DNA from: Serpens gallinarum | Lineage (GTDB): Bacteria > Pseudomonadota > Gammaproteobacteria > Pseudomonadales > Pseudomonadaceae | Direction of reading: 5' to 3' | NCBI RefSeq assembly: GCF_014836765.1 | Contig: NZ_JACSQG010000005.1 | Span: 62,001 to 126,000, forward strand | DNA: 64,000 nucleotides | Shown: positions 47,697-56,239 of the stretch, one piece after another | Position numbering within the stretch: the first letter of the stretch is position 1 | Layout: each line of letters starts with the position of its first letter | Made by a program: the position numbers and the translations under genes | Notes under the pieces: model-generated | The model's input: the letters and a program-made list of their open reading frames with translations, nothing else | Told to the model about the DNA's origin: nothing | The model's database searches: none

Positions 47697-50144
47697 ATGT
47701 CTGCAGCTTTCGCCGCCCAATGGCGCCTGGCGCCAAACGCCCTGACCCGTCCGTTCGATGCTGATCAGTTCATGTTCACCACCACCGATGAGCTGGAGCC
47801 GTTTCGAGGCGTCTTGGGCCAGGAGCGGGCGGTGGAAGCGCTGCAATTTGGTGTGGCGATGCCTCGCAGCGGTTACAACGTGTTCGTCATGGGCGAGCCC
47901 GGCACCGGGCGCTTCTCGTTCGTCAGACGTTACCTGCAAGCCGAGGCCAAGCGTTTGCCGGCGCCCTCTGACTGGGTCTACGTCAATCATTTCGACGAGC
48001 CGCGCGAACCGCGCGTCTTGGAATTGCCGACCGGCAGCGCGGCAACCTTCATCGAAGACTTGGACGCCTTGATCGACAATTTGCTGGCGACTTTCCCGGC
48101 CGTGTTCGAGCAGCCCAGCTTCCAGCAGAAGAAGAGCGCCATTGACCGGCTGTTCAACCAGCGCTACGACCGGGCCCTGGATGTGATCGAGAAGCTCGCG
48201 CTGGAGCGCGGCATCGCGCTCTACCGCGACAGCACCAACATTGCCTTCACACCGATGAAGGACGGCAAGGCGCTCGATGAGGCGGAGTTCGCCCTGTTGC
48301 CTGAAGATGAGCGCATGCGGTTTCACGATGACATCGCTGAGCTTGAGGAACGCCTGAACCAGGAGCTGGCCAGTCTGCCGCAGTGGCGGCGTGAGACCAG
48401 CAACAGCCTGCGCCAGCTCAACGAGGAGACCATCACCCTCGGGCTGCAGCCACTGCTGGCGCCGCTCTCGGAAAAATACGCCGAAAACGCCAGCGTCAGC
48501 GCCTATTTGCAGGCGATGCAGGTCAACCTGTTGCGCACCGTGGTGGACACGTTAGTCGACGAAGCCCGCAGCGATGCGCAAAAACGCAAGGATCTGGAAG
48601 AGCAATACGCCCCCAGCCTGGTAGTCGGCCAGCCGCTGAACGGCGGGGCGCCGGTGGTGTTCGAGTCGCATCCGACCTACGACAACCTGTTCGGGCGCAT
48701 CGAATACAACACCGACCAGGGCGCGCTGTATACCAGTTACCGGCAACTGCGCCCCGGCGCGCTGCACCGTGCCAACGGTGGCTTCCTGATTCTCGAGGCG
48801 GAAAAGCTGCTCGGCGAGCCGTTTGTCTGGGAAGCGCTCAAACGCGCCCTGCATTCGCGCCAGCTAAAGATGGAGTCGCCGCTGGTCGAGATGGGTCGCC
48901 TGGCCAGCGTGACCCTGACGCCGCAGGTCATCCCGTTGCAGCTCAAGGTGGTGATCATCGGTTCGCGCAAGGTCTATTACGCCCTGCAGGAGCTGGATCC
49001 CGACTTCCAGGAGCTGTTTCGCGTGCTGGCCGATTTTGAAGAGGAAATACCGCTGGCCGAGGACAGCCTCGAACAATTCGCCCAACTCATCAAGACGCGT
49101 ACCTCTGAAGAAGGGCTCGCGCCGCTCACCGCGGCGGCTGTAGCGCGCTTGGCGACCTACAGTGCGCGTCTGGCCGAGCATCAGGGGCGCCTGTCGGCGC
49201 GTATCGGCGATCTGTTCCAGTTGCTCAGCGAAGCCGATTTCGTTCGCCATCTTGCGGGTGATCCGACTACCGATGCCGGCCACCTCGAACGGGCTCTGAG
49301 CGCCAAGGCGCGCCGTACCGGACGCGTATCGGCGCGTATTCTCGATGACATGCTGGCGGGCATCGTGCTCATTGATACCGAGGGCGCGGCCATCGGCAAA
49401 TGCAATGGACTCACAGTGCTGGAAGTTGGTGATTCGGCGTTCGGCATTCCGGCGCGGATTTCCGCCACCGTCTACCCGGGTGGCTCGGGCATCGTCGACA
49501 TCGAGCGTGAGGTCAATCTCGGTCAGCCGATCCACTCCAAGGGGGTAATGATTCTCACCGGGTACCTGGGCAGCCGTTATGCGCAGGATTTCCCTTTGGA
49601 GATTTCCGCCAGCATCGCGCTGGAGCAATCCTATGGTTATGTGGACGGTGACAGTGCAGCGCTCGGCGAATGCTGCACGCTGATTTCCGCCTTGTCGCGC
49701 ACGCCGCTCAAACAATGCTTTGCCATCACCGGCTCGATCAATCAGTTCGGCGAAGTGCAGGCGGTGGGGGGCGTGAACGAGAAAATCGAAGGCTTCTTCC
49801 GCCTGTGCGAGGCGCGCGGGTTGACGGGGGAGCAGGGCGCGATCATTCCGTATGCCAATGTTTCCACGCTGATGCTCGATGAACGAGTCTTGCAGGCCGT
49901 GCGCGCCAACCAATTTCATGTCTATGCTGTTCGTCATGTCGATGATGCGCTAAGTCTGCTGGTCGGTGAGCCGGCCGGTACGGCGGACGGCCAGGGTGAG
50001 TTTCCGCCCGGCAGCGTGAACGCCAAAGTGGTTGAGCGTCTGCGGGAAATCGCGGAAATCGAGCTGGAAGACGACGACAAGGACAATAAGGACGACAAGA
50101 TAAGTGCTGTCGTCGCTGCGCTGCCAACGAACGAGCCGCGTTGA
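47697..50144 (+). CDS. Lon-like ATP-dependent protease (LonB/AAA_32 type)
   Basis: 815 residues from MSAAFAAQWRLAPNAL, with AAGGA upstream; the frame is open further but has no support. The P-loop is VMGEPGTGRFSF. The C-terminal Lon protease domain has the catalytic Ser in DGDSAALGECC and the catalytic Lys in VNEKIEGFF. No membrane helix is evident, unlike archaeal LonB. The group is common in Pseudomonas beside the classical Lon. It degrades unknown substrates. The acidic C-terminal tail (EDDDKDNKDDK) is unusual. Confidence 0.9.
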   Translation: MSAAFAAQWRLAPNALTRPFDADQFMFTTTDELEPFRGVLGQERAVEALQFGVAMPRSGYNVFVMGEPGTGRFSFVRRYLQAEAKRLPAPSDWVYVNHFDEPREPRVLELPTGSAATFIEDLDALIDNLLATFPAVFEQPSFQQKKSAIDRLFNQRYDRALDVIEKLALERGIALYRDSTNIAFTPMKDGKALDEAEFALLPEDERMRFHDDIAELEERLNQELASLPQWRRETSNSLRQLNEETITLGLQPLLAPLSEKYAENASVSAYLQAMQVNLLRTVVDTLVDEARSDAQKRKDLEEQYAPSLVVGQPLNGGAPVVFESHPTYDNLFGRIEYNTDQGALYTSYRQLRPGALHRANGGFLILEAEKLLGEPFVWEALKRALHSRQLKMESPLVEMGRLASVTLTPQVIPLQLKVVIIGSRKVYYALQELDPDFQELFRVLADFEEEIPLAEDSLEQFAQLIKTRTSEEGLAPLTAAAVARLATYSARLAEHQGRLSARIGDLFQLLSEADFVRHLAGDPTTDAGHLERALSAKARRTGRVSARILDDMLAGIVLIDTEGAAIGKCNGLTVLEVGDSAFGIPARISATVYPGGSGIVDIEREVNLGQPIHSKGVMILTGYLGSRYAQDFPLEISASIALEQSYGYVDGDSAALGECCTLISALSRTPLKQCFAITGSINQFGEVQAVGGVNEKIEGFFRLCEARGLTGEQGAIIPYANVSTLMLDERVLQAVRANQFHVYAVRHVDDALSLLVGEPAGTADGQGEFPPGSVNAKVVERLREIAEIELEDDDKDNKDDKISAVVAALPTNEPR

Positions 50145-50227
50145 AACTGGTCAGACATTGAGCGAAGTGTCGGGCCGCCTGAGTTGCCAATGGTTGGAAC
50201 GGGTTTCCCCCGGCATCTTCCACAGAC

Positions 50228-50236
50228 TTATCCACA
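50228..50236 (+). promoter_or_regulatory. DnaA box TTATCCACA
   Basis: TTATCCACA matches the consensus DnaA box exactly. Further near matches lie at 50708-50716 (CTATCCACA), 50720-50728 (TTATCCACT) and 51228-51236 (CTATCCACA). See the finding on this cluster. Confidence 0.5.
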
Positions 50237-50303
50237 GATTATGAGGATAACTCCCTGTAGTCTCCGGCGAGCCGGGGTGGGATATGCCCGGAGAATTCCT
50301 GTC

Positions 50304-50624
50304 ATGTCGCGCCAGATCTGCCTTACCCGCGAATGCCTGGGTTTGAACATGCGCATCGAGTGCCGGATCTGCCCGTTGACCGGTGGCAATGGCCTCTGGA
50401 CCTTGCTTTGCGTCGCTGGCCTCGCCAATGCCCAGCCAACTGAGATCAAAGTGCAAGGCCCATTCCACGGCCCTTCTGAGGCAGGCCGGATACTTGACGC
50501 GATTGCCGATAATCTGCTAGCACAAGGCTATCGCGAAGATCCCGCGCAGCCAATCTGGCGTTTGCATATGCAGGCCGAGCTGCGCCGCTTGAGCGGTGTG
50601 TCACGGCGGTTGGCCTGGCAGTAA
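50304..50624 (+). CDS. Small hypothetical protein, Pseudomonas type
   Basis: 106 residues from MSRQICLTRECLGLNMRIECR; the frame is open upstream but the GGAGAATT ribosome site favours 50304. It has a C-rich N-terminus with C6, C11 and CRIC, then a helical C-terminal half (AGRILDAIADNLLAQGYREDPAQPIWRLHMQAEL). I recognise no family. It lies 159 bases after the protease gene. Confidence 0.6.
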   Translation: MSRQICLTRECLGLNMRIECRICPLTGGNGLWTLLCVAGLANAQPTEIKVQGPFHGPSEAGRILDAIADNLLAQGYREDPAQPIWRLHMQAELRRLSGVSRRLAWQ

Positions 50625-50707
50625 TCCTCATTACGCCGTTTCGCTCATTTTTTGTGCAGCCTACCCAAGGTATCGTCCTCGTTGCCTCACGGCGCTTATC
50701 CAGATGC

Positions 50708-50728
50708 CTATCCACAAAGTTATCCACT
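50708..50728 (+). promoter_or_regulatory. Pair of DnaA-box-like sites
   Basis: CTATCCACA (50708-50716) and TTATCCACT (50720-50728), each one mismatch from the DnaA consensus, in the same direction with 3 bases between. They sit in the gap before the DUF6482-like gene. Confidence 0.4.
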
Positions 50729-50845
50729 GTTTGGGTGAATAACTCTAACCTGCTCCCGCCGGACGAGCGGGCCACCGTTTACCTTGTGTAGAAGACGGGA
50801 TAAACGACACTGACATCAGGCCTGTTCTGGTTGAGGTGAAATCCC

Positions 50846-51136
50846 ATGAATCTGCATGAGTTATCGGTCCGCTCACGTGCTGGGGACATAAACGCAGTAG
50901 ACCTGGTCTGCCTGGAGGGCGGGATATATTTGCTCGAGGTAAAGACCGGCGCGCGCACCCATCCGTTGCTGGATGCGGCAGGGCAACCCTTGCATCTGCG
51001 CTCGCTGGAGCACGCCCGTCAGGTGCTGCATGGCTTGCCGCTTACGCTGCATCTAGACCAGGCTGAGGCTGGCGAAGAGATGTGCGGCATGGCGGACAGT
51101 GATCACACCAGGCTGGCGCGCACTTTGCCCCGTTAA
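50846..51136 (+). CDS. Small hypothetical protein, DUF6482-like
   Basis: 96 residues, MNLHELSVRSRAGDINAVDLVCLEGGIYLLEV..., with a helical, charged C-terminal half. The N-terminal pattern, ELVSLEGGIYLL-like, matches a Pseudomonas family of unknown function that I place as DUF6482 from memory. No signal or membrane helix. The gene lies between the 106-residue protein and the FKBP gene on the same strand. Confidence 0.65.
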   Translation: MNLHELSVRSRAGDINAVDLVCLEGGIYLLEVKTGARTHPLLDAAGQPLHLRSLEHARQVLHGLPLTLHLDQAEAGEEMCGMADSDHTRLARTLPR

Positions 51137-51212
51137 CCACGCCTTCTCGGTTCGGCAGGTGCACACGGCTGTGCTAGTCTGGCGACCCTTTTTTCCAGGC
51201 GGAGCCTGCATC

Positions 51213-51830
51213 ATGTCCGAACTCGACCTATCCACAGACGAAGCCCGCGTTAGCTACGGCATCGGCCGCCAACTCGGTGAGCAGCTGCGCGACAACCCGC
51301 CGCCGGGCGCCAGCCTCGAGGCCATCATTGCCGGTGTACGGGACTCGTTTGAATCGCGTGACAGTCGCGTGGGCCTGGACGAGCTGAACGCCAGCTTTCA
51401 GGTGATCCGCGAGCGCATGCAGGCCCAAGCCCAGGCCCAGGCCGAAGCAGCGGCGGGCGAAGGCAAGGCCTATCTGGCGGAGAACGCCAAGCGTGAAGGC
51501 GTGACCGTGCTGGAATCAGGCCTGCAGTACGAAGTGCTGGTCGCGGGCGAAGGCGCCAAGCCGTCCCGCGATGACCAGGTGCGCACCCATTACCACGGTA
51601 CGCTGATCGACGGCACCGTGTTCGACAGCTCCTACCAGCGCGGCCAGCCGGCCGAATTCCCGGTGGGTGGCGTGATCGCCGGATGGATCGAAGCCCTGCA
51701 ATTGATGAACACCGGTAGCAAGTGGCGTCTGCACGTGCCCAGCGAACTGGCCTACGGCGGCCAGGCCGTTGGCAGCATCCCGCCGCACAGCGTGCTGGTG
51801 TTCGACGTAGAGCTGCTGGATATTCTCTAA
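51213..51830 (+). CDS. FKBP-type peptidyl-prolyl isomerase
   Basis: 205 residues from MSELDLSTDEARVSYGIGRQLGEQL. The N-terminal dimerisation domain is helical and ends in an Ala/Gln-rich linker (QAQAQAQAEAAAGEG). The FKBP domain follows with VRTHYHGTLIDGTVFDSSY, WIEALQLMNTGSKWRLHVPSELAYG and VLVFDVELLDIL. This is the FklB/FkpA-like plan. No signal peptide is present, so it acts in the cytoplasm. It helps proline isomerisation in folding. Confidence 0.92.
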   Translation: MSELDLSTDEARVSYGIGRQLGEQLRDNPPPGASLEAIIAGVRDSFESRDSRVGLDELNASFQVIRERMQAQAQAQAEAAAGEGKAYLAENAKREGVTVLESGLQYEVLVAGEGAKPSRDDQVRTHYHGTLIDGTVFDSSYQRGQPAEFPVGGVIAGWIEALQLMNTGSKWRLHVPSELAYGGQAVGSIPPHSVLVFDVELLDIL

Positions 51831-51838
51831 GTCGATAC

Positions 51839-51879
51839 AAAAAAACGGGCCACACCCCAAGGGCGTGGCCCGTTTTTTT
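51839..51879 (+). terminator. Intrinsic terminator after the FKBP gene
   Basis: AAAAAACGGGCCAC pairs with GTGGCCCGTTTTTT around a loop of about ten bases. The A-run before and T-run after make it bidirectional, so it could also serve the minus strand. Confidence 0.93.
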
Positions 51880-52066
51880 ATGCCGCTTGCGTGGGGCGGC
51901 ATCGCTCGCCGCAGGGCACTGGGTTGGGCGTGGCAGAACGAGCACCCCGCCGGCGGAATGTTCGTCTTGCACACAGGCGGAATTGGCCGATGGCTCCGTC
52001 CGTGCTGTTCATCCCAATACTTCGCAACGCTAGCCGCCCGCAGCCTGTGTCATTGTCGGTGATGAA

Positions 52067-52852
52067 TCAGGCTTCTGGCTGGTCGCGCAGGAACACCAGC
52101 TTGTCCGCACCGGATTGCTCCGCGCTGTAGTAATAGCCTTGGTAGTCGAAGGCCTTGAGTTGCTCGATATCGCTGATGCGTTCCTTGATCACGTAGCGCG
52201 CCATCAGCCCGCGGGCTTTTTTGGCGTAGAAGCTGATGATCTTGTACTGGCCGTTTTTCAGGTCCCTGAACTCGGTGTCGATGATCCGCGCGTTAAGTGC
52301 CTTGCGCTTCACCGCACTAAAATATTCGTTGGAGGCCAGGTTGAGAAGAATATCGTCCCCCTGGGCAGCCAATGCGTCGTTCAACCAATGGCTGATGCGC
52401 TCGCCCCAGAAGGCGTACAGGTCCTTGCCCCGCGCATTGGGTAGCTTGGTGCCCATTTCCAGACGATAGGGCTGCATCAGATCCAGTGGACGCAGGATGC
52501 CGTACAGGCCGGAGAGCATGCGCAGGTGATCCTGGGCAAACTCGAAATCGGCTTCGCTAAAATCTTCTGCGTGCAGGCCGGTGTACACATCGCCCTTGAA
52601 GGCCAGTAGGGCCTGCTTGGCGTTGTCCAGGGTGAAGTCGGGGTGCCAGCTGGCAAAGCGCGCGGCATTCAATCCGGCCAGCTTGTCGGAGAGGTGCATC
52701 AGCTCGGCAATCTGCAGCGGCATCAGCTCGCGCAATTGTTCGATCAGCAGCTGAGCGTCGTCCAGGTGCTGCGGTTGGGTGAAACGCGCGGTCACCGGCG
52801 GGGTGTCGTAATCCAGGGTCTTGGCGGGGGAAATCACCAGTAACATCGGCAT
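52067..52852 (-). CDS. yaaA: Peroxide stress protein YaaA
   Basis: 261 residues from [19 protein letters not shown]. The start at 52852 is chosen over an ATG at 52861 because GGAG sits 5 bases before it. Family motifs [44 protein letters not shown] and [10 protein letters not shown] are present. YaaA binds DNA and lowers free iron under peroxide stress. Single gene; the + strand neighbour is the FKBP gene. Confidence 0.95.
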   Translation of the reverse strand: MPMLLVISPAKTLDYDTPPVTARFTQPQHLDDAQLLIEQLRELMPLQIAELMHLSDKLAGLNAARFASWHPDFTLDNAKQALLAFKGDVYTGLHAEDFSEADFEFAQDHLRMLSGLYGILRPLDLMQPYRLEMGTKLPNARGKDLYAFWGERISHWLNDALAAQGDDILLNLASNEYFSAVKRKALNARIIDTEFRDLKNGQYKIISFYAKKARGLMARYVIKERISDIEQLKAFDYQGYYYSAEQSGADKLVFLRDQPEA

Positions 52853-53198
52853 CGTCTCCATGAAAGGTGCCGCGATTGTAGGGAGTGCGGCGCCTTGACT
52901 CCACCTATCGGTTCGATTGACGCGTCATAGGCGCGCTCGGAGCGAGGACGCAAGCGGTTTGCCGGCCGGCTCGCCTGTCGTTCGAGTCACAGCGGAGGAC
53001 GCAGAAGGGAGGGAATCCGGCTGACGGTAGGAATAAATTCACAATTGCGGCCTCAAATAGGGTGCAGGCCGCGATTAGAGGCTGTGTGTTTCATTGGCCG
53101 CCTGGCTGGCGGCCGTTCCTGGGCGTGGCGTTTCAGGCCTGCCCTTATGCGGCGGAGCGCCGTTCTGGCCTTCCGTCGCGTGATCTTGAGGTGACCGT
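52853..53198. other. Intergenic stretch between yaaA and phoH-like genes
   Basis: 346 bases shared by divergent genes. It should hold both promoters. A 7-bp perfect stem (GGCCGCC, TGGCT, GGCGGCC, 53096-53114) is present, but no T-run follows. No gene or recognised RNA seen. Confidence 0.5.
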
Positions 53199-54587
53199 AT
53201 GGATGACCAAGGATGCGCACGTTCCACCCAGCCAATCCTCTATGCGCTCGATACCAATGTTCTGATCCACGATCCCAATGCCTTGCTGAACTTCCAGGAG
53301 CATCAGGTCGCGATTCCCATGACCGTGCTGGAAGAACTGGACAAGCTGAAAACCGGCAAACACACCGTCGCAGCCGAATGCCGACAGGCGATCCGCCTGA
53401 TCGACAAGGTGCTCGGCGAAGCCACGCCGCAGGAGGTCGAGCAGGGCGTACCCATCCAACGTGGCAAAAGTGGCCCCTGTGGCAGCCTTTCGATCCTGAT
53501 GAGCAAGCACGAGGTACCCAGTGGGCTGCCTGAGCATCTCAATGACAACCGGATCATCAATCAGCTGGTGGACATCGGCAGCCGGCGCCCCGAGTTGTCT
53601 GTGGTGCTGGTCAGCAAGGACATCAACATGCGCCTCAAGGCGCGTGCCTGTGGCATCGCTGCCGAGGATTACCAGACCGACCAACTGGTCGATGATGTCA
53701 GCATGTTGTCCCGGGGTTATCACAGCATGCCGGGCTCGTTCTGGGAGCTGGTCAGCAAGGTGGAAACCCGTCAGGAGCGCGGCCGCACCTGGCATCGCGT
53801 GCAGCTCACCGGCAACTTGCCGCCCGTGCATATCAATGAATTCATCCTCGACGAGCAGGGCTTCGTGGGCTGGATCAAGGGCATTCGCGCAGACGAACTG
53901 CTGATTCTCGATCTGCACCAGGAGCCCTTGTTGCACCAGGAAGCCTGGGGGCTCAAGCCGCGCGACATCTACCAGGCGCTGGCGCTGTTCGCGTTGCTCG
54001 ATCCGGACATTCATCTGGTCAACCTGAGCGGCGCCGCCGGCTCGGGCAAGACCATTCTGGCCCTGGCCACGGCTATTGAGCAGACCATGGTCAGCAAGCG
54101 CTACCGGCGCATCATTGCCACCCGCAGCGTGCAGGGGCTGGATGAGGACATCGGCTTTCTGCCGGGTACCGAGGCGGAGAAGATGGAACCCTGGCTGGGG
54201 GCGATCACCGACAACCTGGAGGCGCTGCACAGCGACGACGAGAACACCCACGGCAGTGTCGACTACATCCTGCAAAAGGTGCCGTTGCAGTTCAAGTCAC
54301 TCAATTACATCCGCGGACGCAGTTTCCAGCAAAGCCTGTTGCTCATCGACGAATGCCAGAATCTGACCCCGCACCAGATGAAAACCATCATTACCCGGGC
54401 GGGCAGCGGGACCAAGGTGATCTGCCTGGGCAATCTGGCGCAGATCGACACCCCTTACCTGTCGGCCACCAGTTCCGGGCTGACGTACCTCACCGAGCGT
54501 TTCAAGGATTTCAGCCACGGTGTGCACATCACCCTGCAGGGGGTGCCGCGCTCGGTGCTGGCCGAATACGCGGAAACGCATATGTAA
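53199..54587 (+). CDS. PIN domain-PhoH ATPase fusion protein
   Basis: 462 residues. The N-terminal PIN nuclease domain has YALDTNVLIHDPNAL and a conserved acidic core. The C-terminal PhoH domain has the Walker A motif GAAGSGKTILALATAIE and Walker B LLIDECQNLTPHQMK. The fusion is the PhoH2/YlaK class, seen as RNA helicase-nucleases in several bacteria. It is separate from the ybeZ-ybeY operon, whose PhoH lacks PIN. Its RNA target is unknown. The start at 53199 follows GAGGTG. Confidence 0.9.
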   Translation: MDDQGCARSTQPILYALDTNVLIHDPNALLNFQEHQVAIPMTVLEELDKLKTGKHTVAAECRQAIRLIDKVLGEATPQEVEQGVPIQRGKSGPCGSLSILMSKHEVPSGLPEHLNDNRIINQLVDIGSRRPELSVVLVSKDINMRLKARACGIAAEDYQTDQLVDDVSMLSRGYHSMPGSFWELVSKVETRQERGRTWHRVQLTGNLPPVHINEFILDEQGFVGWIKGIRADELLILDLHQEPLLHQEAWGLKPRDIYQALALFALLDPDIHLVNLSGAAGSGKTILALATAIEQTMVSKRYRRIIATRSVQGLDEDIGFLPGTEAEKMEPWLGAITDNLEALHSDDENTHGSVDYILQKVPLQFKSLNYIRGRSFQQSLLLIDECQNLTPHQMKTIITRAGSGTKVICLGNLAQIDTPYLSATSSGLTYLTERFKDFSHGVHITLQGVPRSVLAEYAETHM

Positions 54588-54716
54588 AAGCGCAGTGTGT
54601 ACGTCTGCAGGAGGGCGAGCTGCGGCCCGGCCTCCCTGCAGCCGACTTGACGAGGCTCATGGGATGAGTGCGCGCTTGCGTCTAGAATGGCCAGCACTTG
54701 CTCAGGAGTGGTTGCC

Positions 54717-55199
54717 ATGTCCCTTACCCATCTCGATTCCCAAGGCCGAGCCCATATGGTGGATGTCACCGACAAGGCGGTGACGTTTCGCGAGGCGGTG
54801 GCCGAGGCGCGGGTGCGCATGCTGCCGCAGACGCTGGCGCTGATTCAGCAAGGCGGCCACCCCAAGGGCGATGTGTTCGCCGTGGCACGTATCGCCGGTA
54901 TTCAGGCGGCAAAGAAAACCCATGAGCTGATTCCTTTGTGCCACCCGTTGCTACTAACCGGCGTCAAGGTGGAGCTGCGTGCCGAAGGCGAGGACTGCGT
55001 GCACATCGAGGCGCGTTGCAAGCTGGCCGGGCAGACCGGTGTGGAAATGGAAGCGCTGACCGCGGCAAGCATCGCCGCGTTGACCATCTATGACATGTGC
55101 AAGGCCGTGGACCGCGACATGACCATTGAAAGCGTGCGCCTGCTAGAGAAATTGGGCGGCAAAAGCGGGCATTACCAGCGTGAAGGAGAGCCGACATGA
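54717..55199 (+). CDS. moaC: Cyclic pyranopterin monophosphate synthase MoaC
   Basis: 160 residues from [20 protein letters not shown]. The segments [27 protein letters not shown] and [23 protein letters not shown] are the MoaC signature, including the catalytic Lys and Asp. MoaC converts 3',8-cyclo-GTP to cPMP. It overlaps the moaD start by 4 bases (ATGA). moaA, the preceding step, is 53 kb away. Confidence 0.97.
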   Translation: MSLTHLDSQGRAHMVDVTDKAVTFREAVAEARVRMLPQTLALIQQGGHPKGDVFAVARIAGIQAAKKTHELIPLCHPLLLTGVKVELRAEGEDCVHIEARCKLAGQTGVEMEALTAASIAALTIYDMCKAVDRDMTIESVRLLEKLGGKSGHYQREGEPT

Positions 55200-55444
55200 T
55201 TCGTGTGCAGTATTTCGCCCGCTATCGAGAGGCGCTGGGCCGGGATGGCGAGCAACTGGACTGGCAGGCGGATTTCGTTAGCCTGGGCGCGCTACGCGAT
55301 CACCTGCTGCAACGCGGTGATGCCTGGCAGGTGTTGGCCGAGCAAAACCTGATGTGCGCGCGCAATCAAGAGTTATGCGGCCTGGACGAGGCCTTGCACG
55401 ATGGCGATGAGGTCGCCTTCTTCCCAACGGTTACCGGAGGCTGA
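55196..55444 (+). CDS. moaD: Molybdopterin synthase small subunit MoaD
   Basis: 82 residues ending VTGG, the C-terminal double Gly that carries the thiocarboxylate sulfur. It has the ubiquitin-like fold pattern ([17 protein letters not shown]). It supplies sulfur to MoaE to make molybdopterin from cPMP. The start overlaps moaC by 4 bases and the stop is 1 base before the moaE start. Confidence 0.96.
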   Translation: MIRVQYFARYREALGRDGEQLDWQADFVSLGALRDHLLQRGDAWQVLAEQNLMCARNQELCGLDEALHDGDEVAFFPTVTGG

Positions 55445-55445
55445 G

Positions 55446-55898
55446 ATGGCTGTTCGCGTGCAGAAAGAGGCCTTCGATGGCGGCGCGGAGCTCAACGCCC
55501 TACACGCCGACCACACCGGGATTGGTGCGGTGGTGGGGTTCGTCGGCTACATGCGGGATTTCAATGATGGTCAGGACGTGGCAGGGATGTTTCTCGAGCA
55601 TTATCCCGGCATGACCGAAAAGGCCCTGGCCAAGATTGTCGTCGAGGCCGAGGCCCGTTGGCCGTTGCTCAAGGTGGAAATCGTCCATCGCGTCGGCGCC
55701 TTGCAGCCGGGCGAACCGATCGTCTTCGTCGGCACAGCCAGCGCTCACCGCCAGGCGGCGTTCGAGTCCTGCGATTTCATCATGGATTACCTGAAGACCC
55801 GCGCGCCGTTCTGGAAGCGCGAAGACACGGCCGAAGGACAGCGCTGGGTCGAGGGGCGCGACAGTGACCAGGAAGCAGCGGGGCGCTGGAAACCGTAA
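55446..55898 (+). CDS. moaE: Molybdopterin synthase large subunit MoaE
   Basis: 150 residues from MAVRVQKEAFDGGAELNAL. Family motifs include GAVVGFVGYMRDFNDG, MFLEHYPGMTEKAL, HRVGALQPGEPIVFVG and KTRAPFWKRE, whose Lys is catalytic. MoaE binds MoaD and makes the dithiolene of molybdopterin. Third gene of moaCDE. No moaB, moeA or mog gene is adjacent. Confidence 0.96.
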   Translation: MAVRVQKEAFDGGAELNALHADHTGIGAVVGFVGYMRDFNDGQDVAGMFLEHYPGMTEKALAKIVVEAEARWPLLKVEIVHRVGALQPGEPIVFVGTASAHRQAAFESCDFIMDYLKTRAPFWKREDTAEGQRWVEGRDSDQEAAGRWKP

Positions 55899-55952
55899 CC
55901 CGACACAAAGCAGCGCCAGCTAGCGGGCTCCTGCACAAATGCCTGGGGTGAT

Positions 55953-56117
55953 TCAATTGAGGATGAGGTGCAACTTGTACAGGACGGTAGAGAGCACACT
56001 GATAATGCCCAGGCCCATCAGGCCAATTCCCCCGTTATGGTTGCGGTAATTGAAGCCGAAGCCCAACAGCAAAAAGCCCACGAAGAGAAGTAGCAACATC
56101 CAATACATGCTTTCCAT
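55953..56117 (-). CDS. Small membrane protein, 54 residues
   Basis: A short gene below the usual length cutoff. It reads MESMYWMLLLLFVGFLLLG, then FGFNYRNHNGGIGLMG, and a second hydrophobic part GIISVLSTVLYKLHLILN. Two membrane helices are joined by an asparagine/glycine-rich turn. GGAG lies 8 bases before the ATG on the minus strand. No family is recognised. It lies between moaE (convergent) and rhlB (same strand). Length and hydrophobicity suggest an inner-membrane protein. Confidence 0.7.
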   Translation of the reverse strand: MESMYWMLLLLFVGFLLLGFGFNYRNHNGGIGLMGLGIISVLSTVLYKLHLILN

Positions 56118-56239
56118 GGGTGTGTTCTCCATGTGAACCGAGGGTAGGTAGCTACTGTATCGTCGGTATGCCCCGCGTGCCCTGACCTGGATCAGATGGT
56201 CCCGATAATACGAGCCCTCTGACCCAGTTGCCAGTCACC

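Noticed and set aside
52853-53198. tRNA-like GGTTCGATT in the yaaA-phoH gap
   Set aside because: No matching T-stem, acceptor stem or anticodon arm around it.
56140-56230. TPP-riboswitch-like words near rhlB
   Set aside because: Only short matches (CCTGGATCAGATGG, GATAATACGAG) and no full set of helices; no thiamine gene follows.
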